Source: Porites lobata
Lineage: Eukaryota; Cnidaria; Anthozoa; Scleractinia; Poritidae
Assembly: GCA_942486035.1 (NCBI GenBank)
Contig: CALNXK010000124.1
Span: 1,539,001 to 1,603,000 of the forward strand
Length of the DNA stretch: 64,000 bases
Direction of reading: 5' to 3'
The notes under the pieces were generated by a model. The model saw only the letters and a program-made list of their open reading frames with translations, had not been told where the DNA came from and did no database searches. The translations under genes were made by a program, and so were the position numbers. Of the stretch, positions 24,647 to 36,652 are shown piece by piece. The stretch's first letter is position 1. Each line of letters opens with the position of its first letter.

Positions 24647-25217
24647 CGGTCAAGTCACCCGGCAGTCATCTCGCCCGAAGCTATATCGCCCAAAACCAGG
24701 GTCATGTCGCCCCAAAATTTGTAGTCAAGTCGCCCGAAATTTCAATAGAGTGTATGTATTATATCTCGTTCTGTAATATATGAGCGATAATGAGACAAAA
24801 CAAGCGGGGTAATTGTGTGTATCACATCCCGTTCTTTATGGGATGAAGAGACGAAACGCCCGAAACCAGAGTCATGTCGCGCGAAATTTTTAGTCAAGTC
24901 GCCCGAAATTTTCATAGAGTGTATGTATTATATCTTGTTCTGAAATATATGAGCGATAATGAGACAAAACAAGCGGGGTAATTGTGTGTATCACATCCCG
25001 TTCTTTATGGGATGAAGAGACGAAACAAGCGAGGTGAACGCGTAACAGATCTCTTTTCTTTGAGCCTTCATAAAACGAAGCAAGCACTTCAAATGAGTAA
25101 CATATCTTGTTCTTAAAGGTTTGATGAAACGAAACGAGCGCGATTAAGATGTTAGGACGTTGCTGAACAAGAGAAAATTTCGGGCGACATAAGCTCTGGT
25201 TTCGGGCGACTTGACCG
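24647..25217. mobile_element. Inverted-ended element with internal ~169-bp duplication
   Basis: The left end CGGTCAAGTCACCCG (24647) is complemented by CGGGCGACTTGACCG at the right end (to 25217). A phrase TCGCCCGAAAYCAGRG occurs near both ends and once internally. Inside, a block of about 169-170 bp is tandemly duplicated (about 24690-24860 and 24861-25030), followed by more diverged 55-65-bp units with GACGAAACAAGCG-like cores. No coding capacity. A clear target duplication was not found. Confidence 0.65.
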
Positions 25218-25829
25218 TAAACTGATTGTACCCGTCATTAAACAAAATCGGAAGACCTCTTATAGTCAGAGTCCGATCACGAGTATGACTGACGGACACA
25301 ATTGTACGACTCGAAGTTCTGTTACCAATTAATCATAACTAAAACAAACTAAAAACTTGGAATAACAATTGCTGTTAATTATAACTTTTTTATAATTAAA
25401 ACAAAAGGTCCTACAGAGTTTTCGCTTGATGCGAAAACTAACTTCAAATGCAAATGTCCCATTACAGCGCGCGGCCGCGCGTGATTGCAAATAGCAATAT
25501 TTCCCTTTTTTATAGTATAATATTTACTACAACCTCGTCGTAATATCTGCCGAAAATAAACAGCAAATATCTTCGGCTATTAAAATGAATATAAAATCAA
25601 AGCAACTTTTTTTTCTTAAAAAAGATTATAGTACACAATTTGCTGACTGACTGACAAATCGGAAAGAAGTGATTGTTAGTAATGTCTGTCCCATATCAAC
25701 AAGTAGTTTTTATTGTTCCCCGGCCCTCTTGCATTGGGACACCATTAAAACTACTAATACGTTAATTTTTGGAGGGAAGGAGTGATATTTTAACTTAGAA
25801 GAGGAAAATATAAAAAGAGAACTCTCGCC
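25218..25829. other. Intergenic region
   Basis: AT-rich, with a short CG-rich palindrome (GCGCGCGGCCGCGCG, about 25468-25482). No gene seen. Confidence 0.4.
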
Positions 25830-26050
25830 CAGTTTATGGAATCCAAGCTATCATTGGATTCTGGAGTCCACGCCGTGGATTCCGGATTCTAGATTCTTTG
25901 TCAGTGGAACTTGGATTCTGGATTCCAAATGTTAGTGGCATTCCGGATTCCTTGCGCTGCATTCGAATTCCAAAGCCCAGGATTTTGGATTCCACATGCA
26001 AAATTTTCCCAGATTTTGGAATCGGGATTCCATCACGTGGGGCGAAACCT
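25830..26050. repeat. Imperfect GGATTC-type repeat
   Basis: GGATTC and GATTCC recur at irregular spacing with filler sequence. The phrase CTTTGTCAGTGGAACTTGG is shared with the spacer of the foldback element (about 13421-13436 and 13467-13475), so this is a dispersed family. Frames opened through it are artefacts. Confidence 0.65.
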
Positions 26051-26570
26051 CTCATATTCCTCGGCTATAATCCGCCCTACGGAAAAAGATGGCGGCTGTA
26101 CATTTTACCACAATTCCTTTCGAATCTAACACGACCAATTACACATAAAGTCATATACATTTTTTTTGGGGGGGGCAAATTCATCCCTGTTATAGCAACA
26201 TTGCCTATCCTAGGTTTGAAGTTTATAAAACTTTTCTGTGCGTTTTTACGAGCAATTTTATGGTTTTCATGCGCTAAGAACTGTGGGTAAATGTACTAGC
26301 CGCCATCTTTTTAGGTATGGTGGATTCCTAAGGATAACTTCTCGCTTGCCTACGGCTGTATAGTGCAATTTTGCTATTAAAATTATAGATTACAATATTT
26401 CTATAATTAATTTTCACTGTTCATGGCACACGTCTAAGAATTGATGAGTACCAAAACCATCGCTTATTGACAAAATTGAAATACGGTTATGCTTTTTGCT
26501 AATAACATTTGCAAATCTAATGCAATGCGATAGGGAATTAAAACCTAGTGTCGCGTCCAATCTTTGGCTG

Positions 26571-29408
26571 TCACACGTCTGTGTCACTTATAAGTTCTTG
26601 TAACTCATTTTCATTCGGGTCTCCGCTGTCCTTGACCTTCCCATCAGTCTCCTTGGCTGTACTGGCCAGGTTACCTCGCTTTGGTATGACAGGTGACTCC
26701 TCTTCTGAGAGGCGCACCGCAGCTTTTTCCTGCGTCTTCACATACATGGTCCAGGGTGAAACGTCCGATTGATTTTTCTCTGGCTGAAACACGATGACGT
26801 ACCATTTGGGGAGGTAGATACATACCAGAATATTAACAGCGAACAGCAAATCCACGAAAGCTAAGCCCCAGATCTTCCCCTTCCCGACCACACCATGGCC
26901 GACGACGATGTAAACGAAACAGATTGCGTACCAGTTAAAAATACATAAAGACGTCCACCGCACTTCCATGTCATTCTCCGGGGAAATCTCCTCACTCAGG
27001 GATAGGACAGAGTACAGTGTCGCCATCACCATGATGTAGAATATGACAAATAAGAAGCCCCAGCCACTGTGTAAGGAGCACTCAATATAGACAGTAAAAG
27101 GGTCGTCCGTTGGGAATCGCACGATCTCGTTCGGTAGTAGCACCGCTAGGACAATTATTACTGCCACGTGGAGAATGACTGTTCCTATAGCAACGGCTAT
27201 GCGCGGGGTACATATGCAGTTACCCCAACTTTCTTTAACTTGACCGTCAGAGTCATAGAACTTATTGTCAACATAAACGCATTTAGATATCAAGGCAGCC
27301 AAAGGAATGCCAAGTGCCAGAATGAAGAAGCCGCGGTATCCCTCGCATGAGGTTTCGGTGGGCTTGCTAAGAAGAGGGATAGGAATTAGGAAGAGCAAAA
27401 TTACCAGCGGCAACAAGATCAAAAGGGCATTCTTAGCTCGGCGCATGACCGGTGTTTCTCTGTTCTTGAATAGCACCACCGCAACGTAAATACTGAAACA
27501 GATACTGGCTACCATCAAGAACAGCATCACAAGACTGCCAGCATCGCTCCAGTACGCATAGTCTTCAAATTGTTTAACACAGTCGTCCTTTGCATTATTG
27601 GCAGTGTAACCAGTTGGACAGGCTGTGCAAGTTGTTGAGTCTTCCTTCCGGCTCACAGAATTTTCCTCGCAATTTAAACAGTGCCAGCAACACTCGCGTT
27701 CTCCTCGGGTTTCTTTAAATGCTTTATATGATCCAGGTTTGCAGGGCTCGTGGCAAACAGACGTCGGTGCCTCGTTCCCGTTCGTGTTCCATTTGATGTT
27801 CTTTGAGGGTCTTGGAGGATTCAGTTTGGGAGAGTCTGTTCCAGATTTCTCCCAGGTTCCCACGTCAAATGGCTGAAGTTTAGACTTCTCGGCATCCGTA
27901 ACCGCAGAACTATTTGAAGTTTTTTGAAGAATCGAGATCTTGCACTTTGTTTGATTCAAGTTCCTCTGGCTATTGAAACTGATCTGGTGACCACTGAGGC
28001 TTTCAAAATTCACATGCTGAATATATTTGTAAAAATCGTGTTTTTCCGGACAATTGCTCTTGCACTTTTCCCTGGCAGCTAGCGCATGCGCCACTGCAAA
28101 AATTGAGTCGATGGTGCAAGTTGCAATGTCTGCCATAGACTTCAACTTGTTTACAATCTCCTCCAACTTAGTCTTGTTGACATTACAGGGCGGATTGCTG
28201 CACTGGGACGTAGTGGGAGCATTAGGTGTGGAAGGAGGGGCTGTTGAGGAGGAAAGAGTTGTGTTAGGGACGTTCGTGGTCGCGTTAGTATTGGAAGAAG
28301 CGTTCGATTGAACAGAGCTAGGGGCCTGTGCCTGGGTTGGTGTGCTTGTTGTCATTACGGTAGATGTATCACCAGGAGAAGCAGACAGTGGACTTGGTGT
28401 GGCCACAATCTGCATGATCCATTTGTTTCGTTCCGGAGTAGTGAGAAGGTCTTGTAAAAAAGCTTTAAACCCGACGATCGATGCTGAGGTGCCAACCTTT
28501 AACATCCCTTGAGCAGCGGTATTTTCATTTGCAAAGGTTGCCTCGTTATCCCAGGACGCATCGCTAACCACCCACGTAAGATCGCTTACTTTCTGCATGA
28601 ACGCCTCGTCAATAATGTCCTTGAATATACTCTTCGACGTTAGCATTACAATGACTGAAAAATTTTTCTCCGCCTTTAAAGACGTAATGAATTGCTGGAT
28701 TTGTGCAGCGCTCGAGTTGGCTGCTAGCGAGTATTTCCATGCGGTGCATACCATCTTTTTGTTAGCCTCTTGCTGTAAAATGTCCGCTCTATATTTTCCT
28801 TCAGCGCTGTCATCGTAAACAATGCCAACGTAAGTCCAGTTATAATGCGCAGCCAAATCAACAATCGCTTGTAAATTGGTCTTGTCTCTTGTGGTGGGGT
28901 GAAAAATAAACTTGGTTTCGGTTATTAGGTCCAGCTTATTCTCAGCTTGGAACGTTGAAGAGATGCAGCTCATGTGTGGCGTTAAACTGCTGAACAGAAG
29001 CAGCAAGGCCCGGTGGTATTCCGGTCGCTGCTGTGGGAGATCGCCCACGGCTGCCACAAGGAGTTGGTCCTCCGGTCTATTCGTGTTCACTACTAAATCC
29101 ATTGCGGCCATCTCAGGCCGTGGGCATGTGTCCCATATCTCGCATCCCAAGGTCGATTTCAGTTTGAAATGTTTTTTGCTATTTATTTCTTTTAAGGCAA
29201 ACAGAATAGCTTCGACAGTCAAGATACCTTGAAGGTTCGGCGAGACGCACGCGTCCCCTCTTCCTTTCTCGTGTACCGCTACGAGACCGCCGATGATTGC
29301 GTCGCCTTTGATTTTTAAAGATTCACCCGCTGAGGCCATATTTACAGCTTGTAAAATGAAGCAAACGAAGAGAGCGAAGAAAACAACACTTTGGAAATAA
29401 TTGTCCAT
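26571..29408 (-). CDS. Class C G-protein-coupled receptor, mGluR/CaSR type, intronless (945 aa)
   Basis: A plasma-membrane receptor for a small extracellular ligand, probably an amino acid or related molecule; the ligand cannot be assigned. In order: signal peptide (about 1-27); Venus-flytrap domain (about 36-500) with GCEIWDTC, NWTYVGIVYDD and a VSDASW segment; a Ser/Thr/Pro-rich insert (about 338-402) with several N-glycosylation sequons; the nine-cysteine domain (C552, C556, C573, C574, C577, C580, C594, C597, C610); seven membrane segments (about 622-866); and the family motif YLPKWYVIVFQPEKN (865-879). The nine-cysteine domain separates it from GABA-B receptors. The acidic tail ends TDV, a class I PDZ-ligand pattern. 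The whole protein is one exon, which suggests a retroposed origin. The start is chosen for the signal peptide directly after it; the stop is TGA at 26571-26573. Confidence 0.93.
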   Translation of the reverse strand: MDNYFQSVVFFALFVCFILQAVNMASAGESLKIKGDAIIGGLVAVHEKGRGDACVSPNLQGILTVEAILFALKEINSKKHFKLKSTLGCEIWDTCPRPEMAAMDLVVNTNRPEDQLLVAAVGDLPQQRPEYHRALLLLFSSLTPHMSCISSTFQAENKLDLITETKFIFHPTTRDKTNLQAIVDLAAHYNWTYVGIVYDDSAEGKYRADILQQEANKKMVCTAWKYSLAANSSAAQIQQFITSLKAEKNFSVIVMLTSKSIFKDIIDEAFMQKVSDLTWVVSDASWDNEATFANENTAAQGMLKVGTSASIVGFKAFLQDLLTTPERNKWIMQIVATPSPLSASPGDTSTVMTTSTPTQAQAPSSVQSNASSNTNATTNVPNTTLSSSTAPPSTPNAPTTSQCSNPPCNVNKTKLEEIVNKLKSMADIATCTIDSIFAVAHALAAREKCKSNCPEKHDFYKYIQHVNFESLSGHQISFNSQRNLNQTKCKISILQKTSNSSAVTDAEKSKLQPFDVGTWEKSGTDSPKLNPPRPSKNIKWNTNGNEAPTSVCHEPCKPGSYKAFKETRGERECCWHCLNCEENSVSRKEDSTTCTACPTGYTANNAKDDCVKQFEDYAYWSDAGSLVMLFLMVASICFSIYVAVVLFKNRETPVMRRAKNALLILLPLVILLFLIPIPLLSKPTETSCEGYRGFFILALGIPLAALISKCVYVDNKFYDSDGQVKESWGNCICTPRIAVAIGTVILHVAVIIVLAVLLPNEIVRFPTDDPFTVYIECSLHSGWGFLFVIFYIMVMATLYSVLSLSEEISPENDMEVRWTSLCIFNWYAICFVYIVVGHGVVGKGKIWGLAFVDLLFAVNILVCIYLPKWYVIVFQPEKNQSDVSPWTMYVKTQEKAAVRLSEEESPVIPKRGNLASTAKETDGKVKDSGDPNENELQELISDTDV

Positions 29409-31630
29409 TTTGTTTCCTCCTCTAGTCCAAGGGATTCGAACCAGGTCTGTTTGGTTATACCGTAGAAATAATTATGAAAGTGAGGTCGAGATTATGCAAA
29501 CACCGTGGCTAGACTAGCTTCTCGGTACCTGCAGAAACCAAAAATAAAACCGTTGTAAATGACAATGGGCACCTTTTTCAAACTTAACTTAATTTATGAT
29601 AATAACTAAACAGTCTGGAAGATTAAATGAACGGCAAATTGATGTTTCAAGGTAGACCATTGAAAAGTGTTTTTTACGTTATCGTTGTACTTACATATGC
29701 AGACGTACCTTGAAGCTAAGTCAGTTTGTCTAACAGGATGTATATGGTAACGGTAAAGGCCCAGTATATATAAACCTGTTTCTTCTATAGCAGTGCTACA
29801 GAGCACCACAGTTAACTCTTAATCCCTGTTTTCTTACACCCAAGTGAGTTGTCAGCTTTGTGACAATCACAGATCACTTAGTCTAGATGAGGACAATTTG
29901 CATTTAACCCCAAACAAACATAATAAAGGCTATTATCATAAGCTCATCTTGCCACGAAAGACCTGTGGGCAGCTGCTCATTCATTTTTTAAAATATAAAA
30001 AGAAAATTAACTTCTTTTCACTCCCGATTGTGCTTTGTTGTGTTCAACGGCCCGTATTTTACGAGATACGGTAAATATTTCGAAATTACGAATCCAGACA
30101 AGGCTTCCAGTTCTGGAGGACCTCTTGGCTAGTTCACGCAAGCGCCCGCTGGAGTCATTTCTCTCCGGCTGTGACATAACACAAAAAAACTATCGAGACT
30201 CTTAAAAACCACAGCGACTTAGCAAAAAGAAAGATATCAAAACAAATGTAAATACGGAATTAAGAAAGAAAGATCAATCACTGCGAATTAAATTAAATGG
30301 CGGGAGTACTTGCAGGTCTTGGTTCGGCTTAAGACGATATGCTAACAATCGTTTTTTCGCATGATCATACTCAGTCTCAAAAGTATTGTGGCTGATTTTA
30401 ATTGTGGTCAACATAATGCCTGTATGAGAGATAGGATAAAAAACATTGCGGCTTTGAAGGGAAACTTTCAAATATTTACTCGCCGGACAAAGCGGTGGAC
30501 TGCGAGAAGGTGCTGTGCCTTTGTTGTTCATCGGTCGGGATCCTAGTGAGGGGTCAGTATACAAAGGAGGGGGCTCTTTGTTTGAGGGCGAGACTCTTGA
30601 AAGTTACTCACTAAACAACAGTGGTCCAGTCGCGGCCAAAAAAACACATATAAGGAAACGAAATAACAAACAACGATTCACATGAAATAACGTCTTTTAA
30701 TTCTCTTCTTATATACTTGACGATTTTATGCTTAGCAGATTAGATCACGGATTTGTGCCGTTGAACAAACTCAAATAGTATTCAGACAGTACAATTAGTG
30801 TATCAGGAAAATAGTGCTAAAGAGATCTTATTTCTAAAGCTTTTAAGGAACAGCCGCAAAAATTTCCTCTGAAAAGAAAGACCAGACATCATCCCCAGAG
30901 TAAACAGATAAGAGCACTCTATTTTTGATCGAAAAGTTTGGTCATATGAAAACAAGAGGGCAAGCTTGAAGCCGTGTTTGAATTGATGTCTGAAGATAAT
31001 AACTGGGCCAAAACAGCTCGGCTCCATCAATTTGGCGAAGGCGTGGCCTATCTTTTTCTAGAAAAATCACTGCCTATTAGCCTAAACAACTTGTTTTGTT
31101 TCGTATGCTAAACAGAAAATGATAACGCTTGGAAGAGTATTACTAGATAACACTTCTGCGCTCATAAATTGTTATTGTCGGTGAAGAGTTTTTAAGCAAG
31201 AACACTTTATTAACTAAGCGAAAGAAAGGCTTTTTATAAACCAACAACAACCAACATAATCGTGGCAAAAATTTGTATAGGAAGATAAAGATTTTGAGAG
31301 CCGAAGTTTGTTTGAAGATTGAGATCTAGCAACTTGTTATTCACTCCGGTGACAGTCACTGAAATAACAACAGATAAAAACTAGGGTGGCAGGAGAAAAC
31401 CTGACAAAACTCATGCATGGCAGGTCAACTAAGGAAGGTATGAAAGGATGGGATGAAGTGACAAGCTCAACTCAACGCGAATTTGTTACTTGATCATACT
31501 GGGGTGGTTGACGAAACACTTTTGATAGCGAGGACCGAAATAAAACGGCTAAATCAACGGTTTAGCAATTAAAAACTTTGGATTAATATCACAGTACTGA
31601 TTGTAACAGCTTATAACGTCAACCGTAGAA
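29409..31630. other. Receptor 5' flank and intergenic DNA
   Basis: The first 100-200 bases upstream of 29408 would hold the receptor promoter and 5' UTR; no TATA box is obvious. The rest has no recognised gene or repeat. Confidence 0.4.
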
Positions 31631-31635
31631 GAGAG

Positions 31636-31775
31636 TAGACCTAATCCGGGGGGTAATCCCTATAATGGCCAATAGGAGGAGGGTACCTTTTCGGTCAAAA
31701 ATTGTATATAAAACGGTAAGGGGTTGGACATCGGAGCGGAGCCTCCCCGTATAAAACTTTGTTGAGTTCATTCCC
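31636..31775. repeat. Dispersed CTATAATGGCC repeat
   Basis: It contains CCTATAATGGCC, then a TATATAAAACGG stretch, then GGAGCGGAGCCTCCCCGTAT. The same order (GTATATAAAAGG, GGCGGAGCCTCCCTG) is found at about 35970-36045, and the ATAATGGCC...GGAGGCTCCGCCC part at about 35280-35310. These are copies of one family. Confidence 0.6.
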
Positions 31776-31990
31776 CGTGAACTACTCATCCATCAATATG
31801 TCTAAAGCTGTTCCTAGTTTGTGCCCTCTGTTACTAGAATCCACGCAAAAAGTCCTCTTAATTTGCACGTACTTGCTTTGAATACCATTTGCTCCCGGCC
31901 ACAGCTGATTTTTCCCTATTGGGGTGTATTACCTCGGAACAGATGATTGTACAAAAATGCCGGGGGTTACAGCACGTAATTTAGGTGTTA

Positions 31991-32168
31991 CAGTGGAGTC
32001 TCGATATATGGAAGAACCAAGGGACTGGCGAATTTTGTTCTCTGTAAGGAGGCTTCGATATTTCAAGGTTCTTTTTAATAAAGTATTGCTATTACTGTGG
32101 CAAAGAAAATGGTTCGTTATACCGACAAATTTGTTGTATAGAGGCTCAGTTATACCGAGGTTCCACTG
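31991..32168. mobile_element. Pogo/Tigger-like MITE (178 bp)
   Basis: It starts CAGTGGAGTCTCGATATA and ends TATACCGAGGTTCCACTG, matching inverted ends of the CAGTGGAACCTCG type seen in pogo-related elements. It is preceded by TA; the right flank is TG, probably a mutated TA. No coding capacity. Confidence 0.75.
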
Positions 32169-32461
32169 TGTAATCTTCTGAACAGAAGTACGAGTGAAAT
32201 ACAAGTGGACACAAGTCTTCCAAAATTCAATAATTCGACTTTGTCGTGACCGAATTACAAATTATTTTCGTATAATTATTCAGCTGGGTAGCATTGTTAA
32301 CTTATAAACTTTGACGGTAGATCAATTCAGACTCATTCTGACTCTCTACTTCTTTCTTTCATTTAATTCTGACTAGTTTCATAATTGACGTCTTTTGAAT
32401 AATTTTATCCGTGATCATATCTCCGTGATAATATGAATTCATATGCATTGTGTCCTTGACA

Positions 32462-32713
32462 ATGTGCCGATTACTCGATACGCTAGATTTCACGTCATTT
32501 TTAGCTCAAGAGTTGGGAGGGAACAGACATTTCAGCTTATCTGCTTCGTTGACCACAATGGCTGAGAGGTTGAACGTAAGCAACCAAAGTAAGCGAGAGC
32601 AATTTGATTGGTTTAGCGAATGCCAGAGGCTGATGTCACACACAGTAGAAAAGTACACTTACGGAGAATGGATTAAAAGCGAAAACAGTCAGAAAAAAGA
32701 TTTTTATGATTAG
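32462..32713 (+). CDS. Small open frame, unknown (83 codons)
   Basis: An open frame from ATG 32462 to TAG encodes a hydrophilic 83-residue product. A second, better-placed ATG (32558) opens a 51-residue version starting MAERLNVSNQ. The residue mix is protein-like and not low-complexity, but no domain, signal peptide or splice context is recognised. It may be a terminal exon or chance. Confidence 0.2.
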   Translation: MCRLLDTLDFTSFLAQELGGNRHFSLSASLTTMAERLNVSNQSKREQFDWFSECQRLMSHTVEKYTYGEWIKSENSQKKDFYD

Positions 32714-35250
32714 AAGAGTAATCAATGAATTTTTACTACTAAAAGAGTTCTTTTAACAGTGGTTAATTATATCTTGCTTTCTAAGAGAGATATTTGAGTT
32801 TTCTTATCTTTTTTCACAAGTTAGGGCTTCTATTCTTATCAAGGTCTGCCGTGCTCCATTATTCGAATACAATTTCCTAATTATGACAAGATGATTAAAA
32901 TTCCATCCTGTTGTCTGATATAAAAACATGAGTTCAAAATCGATATGAGAAAAAATGTATTGACAAAATTTAATTAATGCAATCTTAACGAAAAGGAAAG
33001 AAAATATGTCAGTTTGGGTCAAGTTATATGGCTCTCTTTCTTGATTTCTTCGATGCAACACTCAAGTCTCTTTTTTCGCTTTAAAACTGGCCGTTCATCC
33101 TCTCCGGACATATTTTTTTACTGCAAGTGTAATATCTAATGGGCAAAAAAATCAGCCAACAAAAATTCTGTTTTGTGCTATTGAGGGAATTTTTGTAAGA
33201 AAAAAACTTGAGAAACCTGAAAAAGGAAAAAGGGTGTATATATAGTGATATTTTGCTTTTGATCTGCAATAACAGAATAATTCGAGATTGAAAATTCCGC
33301 TGTCGACGGTTAATTTCTGGCTTCGGAGAGTATAAAACTTTTATACGAATCAATTCACTTCCCCTCAATTTTTTGAAAAGTATTTCGTGCAAAAAATAAT
33401 GGAACAGACTACCGTGAAAAAAAGTAATTATTTAGAAAAAAGGCGGTCTGATGTCAGTTGGCTTTCAGTTTTGGTGACCTTTTCAGATTGTTTTGTAAAG
33501 GTGATATTTTATGTCTATGATGTCGTGAGAAATGCGCGTTTAATCACATAACGGAACAAAACCCTTCGTGTTGTTTAGCTCTATGATATAAGGCGGTTAA
33601 AAGCCTTCCGAAAAAAAACATGCCGATATTTAATATGATAGTTAAAAAATGAATTTTACTCACCTTGACACCTAAAGCTAGGGTCCTAACATTGTATAAA
33701 TAAATGGCCCTAAACGGGTCAAATAGGATTAAGATTAGACTCGAGAAATCGCCATTAGTCGTCGTAAATACAAAATCCATCGAAAATATAGTCAAAAGCA
33801 CTTAGTATAAGGACATAAGACTTGAGATCTTTGAATTAAAGGAGAAGAAGGCAAGCCTACTCTGTGATAAGCGTCTTGCCAAATGTAGTCCATCCGTATG
33901 TCAAGTTGTGTTTATTATACAACTGAAAACATATCACACATTTTTTAAACAAGCCGGGTCAGTTGGAAATAATCTGGTTGTGTCTGGAGATGAGAGAACC
34001 TGGTGTTTTAGAAAGGGATGTTCGATGCGGTTAATGTAAGACTAATAAAGTAACTCAAAATAGTAATAACAGTGTAAACGGTCATTATAAAATGGAGAAC
34101 GCAAAACAGTACTAGTTATCATGGAATACCTAAATTGTATAACAAAGTCGACTTGATTTAATTATTTTGTAAATACTTTATCTGCTGCGCAAGTTCCAAT
34201 GAATTATTTTACTCGTGTTTAGTCAGTATGGGTATCGCATGGTGCTGGAAAGAGACATGCTTTTACAGAAATCGACCCGGTAGTTTCCCGGTTAGTCTGC
34301 AGAGCAAAATAAACAGTGCGCAGCTCAGCCGTTGGACAGGGTGATGTTGCAAACACAAATCACGCTATACTTCTTATACGACAATGCTTACTCAAAAGAG
34401 AAGGACACAAATTCTTACCTTTCACCTAACGATTTCCTCTCATCAACATGTGTCCGTACAGAAACTGATGTAAAGCAGCGAGCTTGGCTTCGCCGTCGGG
34501 TTTGTAACCCGGCCGAGTGTCAAGTTATGTTTATGTGTTAGATCAATCACTCGAAATCGCCAAAGAATTCTGGCCGGACAATAGGATAGGCACGCCAAAA
34601 ATGTTATAGGAGCCAATCATAAGAGCCTGCTAAGGTTAAGGGCTGATAAATTAACTTTTGGTCACTTTTGAGCTAGGTGGATGGGGGTTATTTTAGACAG
34701 AAAAAAAAAAGGTTGACTGAAGAGAGTTAGCCCGTCGCAGACAGTCAGTTTAATCTCTGATATAGAGATGGACTGTATAATTATGGACTGTATCGAGTTC
34801 TCTATCTGGATTTCAAGTGTCAAATCCGGCTGCAACCTAGGCTAAAGAGAGTCCATGATTCGAGTTTATAGTACTGCCTTACAGTTATAAAACAAAGTTG
34901 GGAAAATGCAGGCCCATACTTAACAATTCAACCTCTGCTCACTTTACTAAAAAATGCTCGAACTCTGATGTAGCCTAGAAAAGGTCAACAAGTTCCTAGG
35001 CTAACAACCTGTTTAACCTTTACTTACCACACGACAAAATTAGTGAAATTAAAGAAGAGGGCTGGTTTTCCAATACTGATCGCTTTTTTCAAGTCGTGAA
35101 AGTGGAATTCTAAGTGTTGCAACCCACACAAGTGGTACAAGTTGTGAGAAAAGGCTTTGTGTCGCGACCATGGAACGTCTCTTATTTCCAACTCGTGCCA
35201 CTCCAACCCCGCCTAAAGCTCCTTGATTTGAATCTAACTTTATTACTTGA
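32714..35250. other. Intergenic region
   Basis: No gene recognised. On the minus strand at 35034-35233 a stretch between an AG and a strong donor (complement of ACTTAC, about 35029-35034) looks exon-like but cannot be assigned. Confidence 0.35.
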
Positions 35251-35254
35251 ACAC

Positions 35255-36060
35255 CCAAGGGGGGGGGGGGGTACGCACTATAATGGCCTATGCGGGGAGG
35301 CTCCGCCCCGAAAGGGATATCGTTTACGAATTCAGGCTGCAGGTATAGTCAGGGGACTGAAATCTGTCATTGCTGTCTGTGATAGGACCTAAAGGGGCTA
35401 AAAAGCTCATTATATGGCTGTGAAAAAGACAAGAAAACTTTCTGCTGATTTATTCATATTAAAAAGACGGTGCATTTACAGCAGTTAAAACATGAAGGGC
35501 CGCATAAAGTCCCTTTACTAATTATCTTGAGTGACGGTTGCTATGCTCAATTTCCTGTTATAATTTTACCTCCGATCTCGTGCATGTTAGCAGGGGTCAG
35601 ATTAGCTGTCATCGGTAGTGATCTACACAGAGGCGATGAAACAATTCTAAATTTCGCAACTGTCTGTTAATATGGTTAAAACAATACTAGGCGGGCTAAA
35701 AACATGTAAATAAAGTCGAGCGCGGTCTTTTCAACTATTCTCCGGGATCGGATCAGCCCAATCAAGCCATCATTGTATGGAGTATATGAGAGTTACTTTT
35801 TGCCGTTTCCTGGTCGAGAATTTCTCTGTTGATTCGCGATAAAAATCGTTTCCCTTAGAAGCGATCGCCATGGAATGCAGCTTTCTAACCTAGTATGTAA
35901 TAGGGGTATAATTTGTCAATTGAAGCAGGAGCCAATGACTCCTTATTAAAAGTATACGAGAGGGGTACCTATTCTATCAGAAAAGGTATATAAAAGGCTA
36001 AGAGGTCGGACCTCGGGGCGGAGCCTCCCTGTGTAAGATTTTGTTGAGTACCCCCCGGGC
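35255..36060. repeat. Two copies of the CTATAATGGCC / GGAGGCTCCGCCC repeat
   Basis: The copy at about 35260-35315 begins with a G run (35260-35270) and reads ACTATAATGGCC...GGAGGCTCCGCCC. The copy at about 35890-36055 carries GGTATATAAAAGG and GGCGGAGCCTCCC. The 35320-35890 stretch between them has no recognised gene. Confidence 0.55.
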
Positions 36061-36652
36061 TTAAACAAGCGGTAAGAATTGGACATGAGTGGTAGGTGAC
36101 ATTGCACAAGATCTTACCTTGTTCTGGGGGTGATTCTTTCGCCCCTGTTTTTTACCAATCAAGACCAGATTAGATCATTTCAAATGAAATAATAGCGATA
36201 TCAAACGTCTCCCTTTCAAGGCTTTAGAAACAGGGAGAGTTCCTGATGTCATTGCGTTTAGTGCTGGTCATATTTCGGCCCCTCTGCAGAGGAGGGAACA
36301 AGAATTGTATCCTATTCATGTCTATGGGCCTACTATGGGTCTATCCGCACTAGCAGACAAAATCGGAATTTTTTTTGAAACTTCTAAACCAAAAATTGCA
36401 TGGTGATAATTTTTGTTTTCAAAAGTTTATCCGCACTAGAAACTATTTACTCTTAGTCAGGCTCGGTTACATCTGTAACTTACTTCTACATCCTTAACAT
36501 TTACCAATTATCCTTCAAAAAGTGAAACTTTGATGCTCAACATCCCGGCGCCTAGCTCTCTATTTTCCCCTAAGGATACCGTGTTCCTATAATTTTTGAT
36601 CAAGTATCCCATATGGGCGGCCCCAAATCAAACCGTCTTGTCCTTGTTAATA

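Noticed and set aside
24721..25145. Regularly spaced repeats considered as a CRISPR array
   Set aside because: Units are diverged tandem duplications with no constant repeat and unique spacers, in an animal genome.
28912..29232. Plus-strand frames opposite the class C receptor
   Set aside because: Shadows of the 945-codon receptor frame.
35024..35258. Two overlapping minus-strand frames ending near a strong donor
   Set aside because: Neither frame is clearly favoured, no partner exon was found and neither product is recognised.
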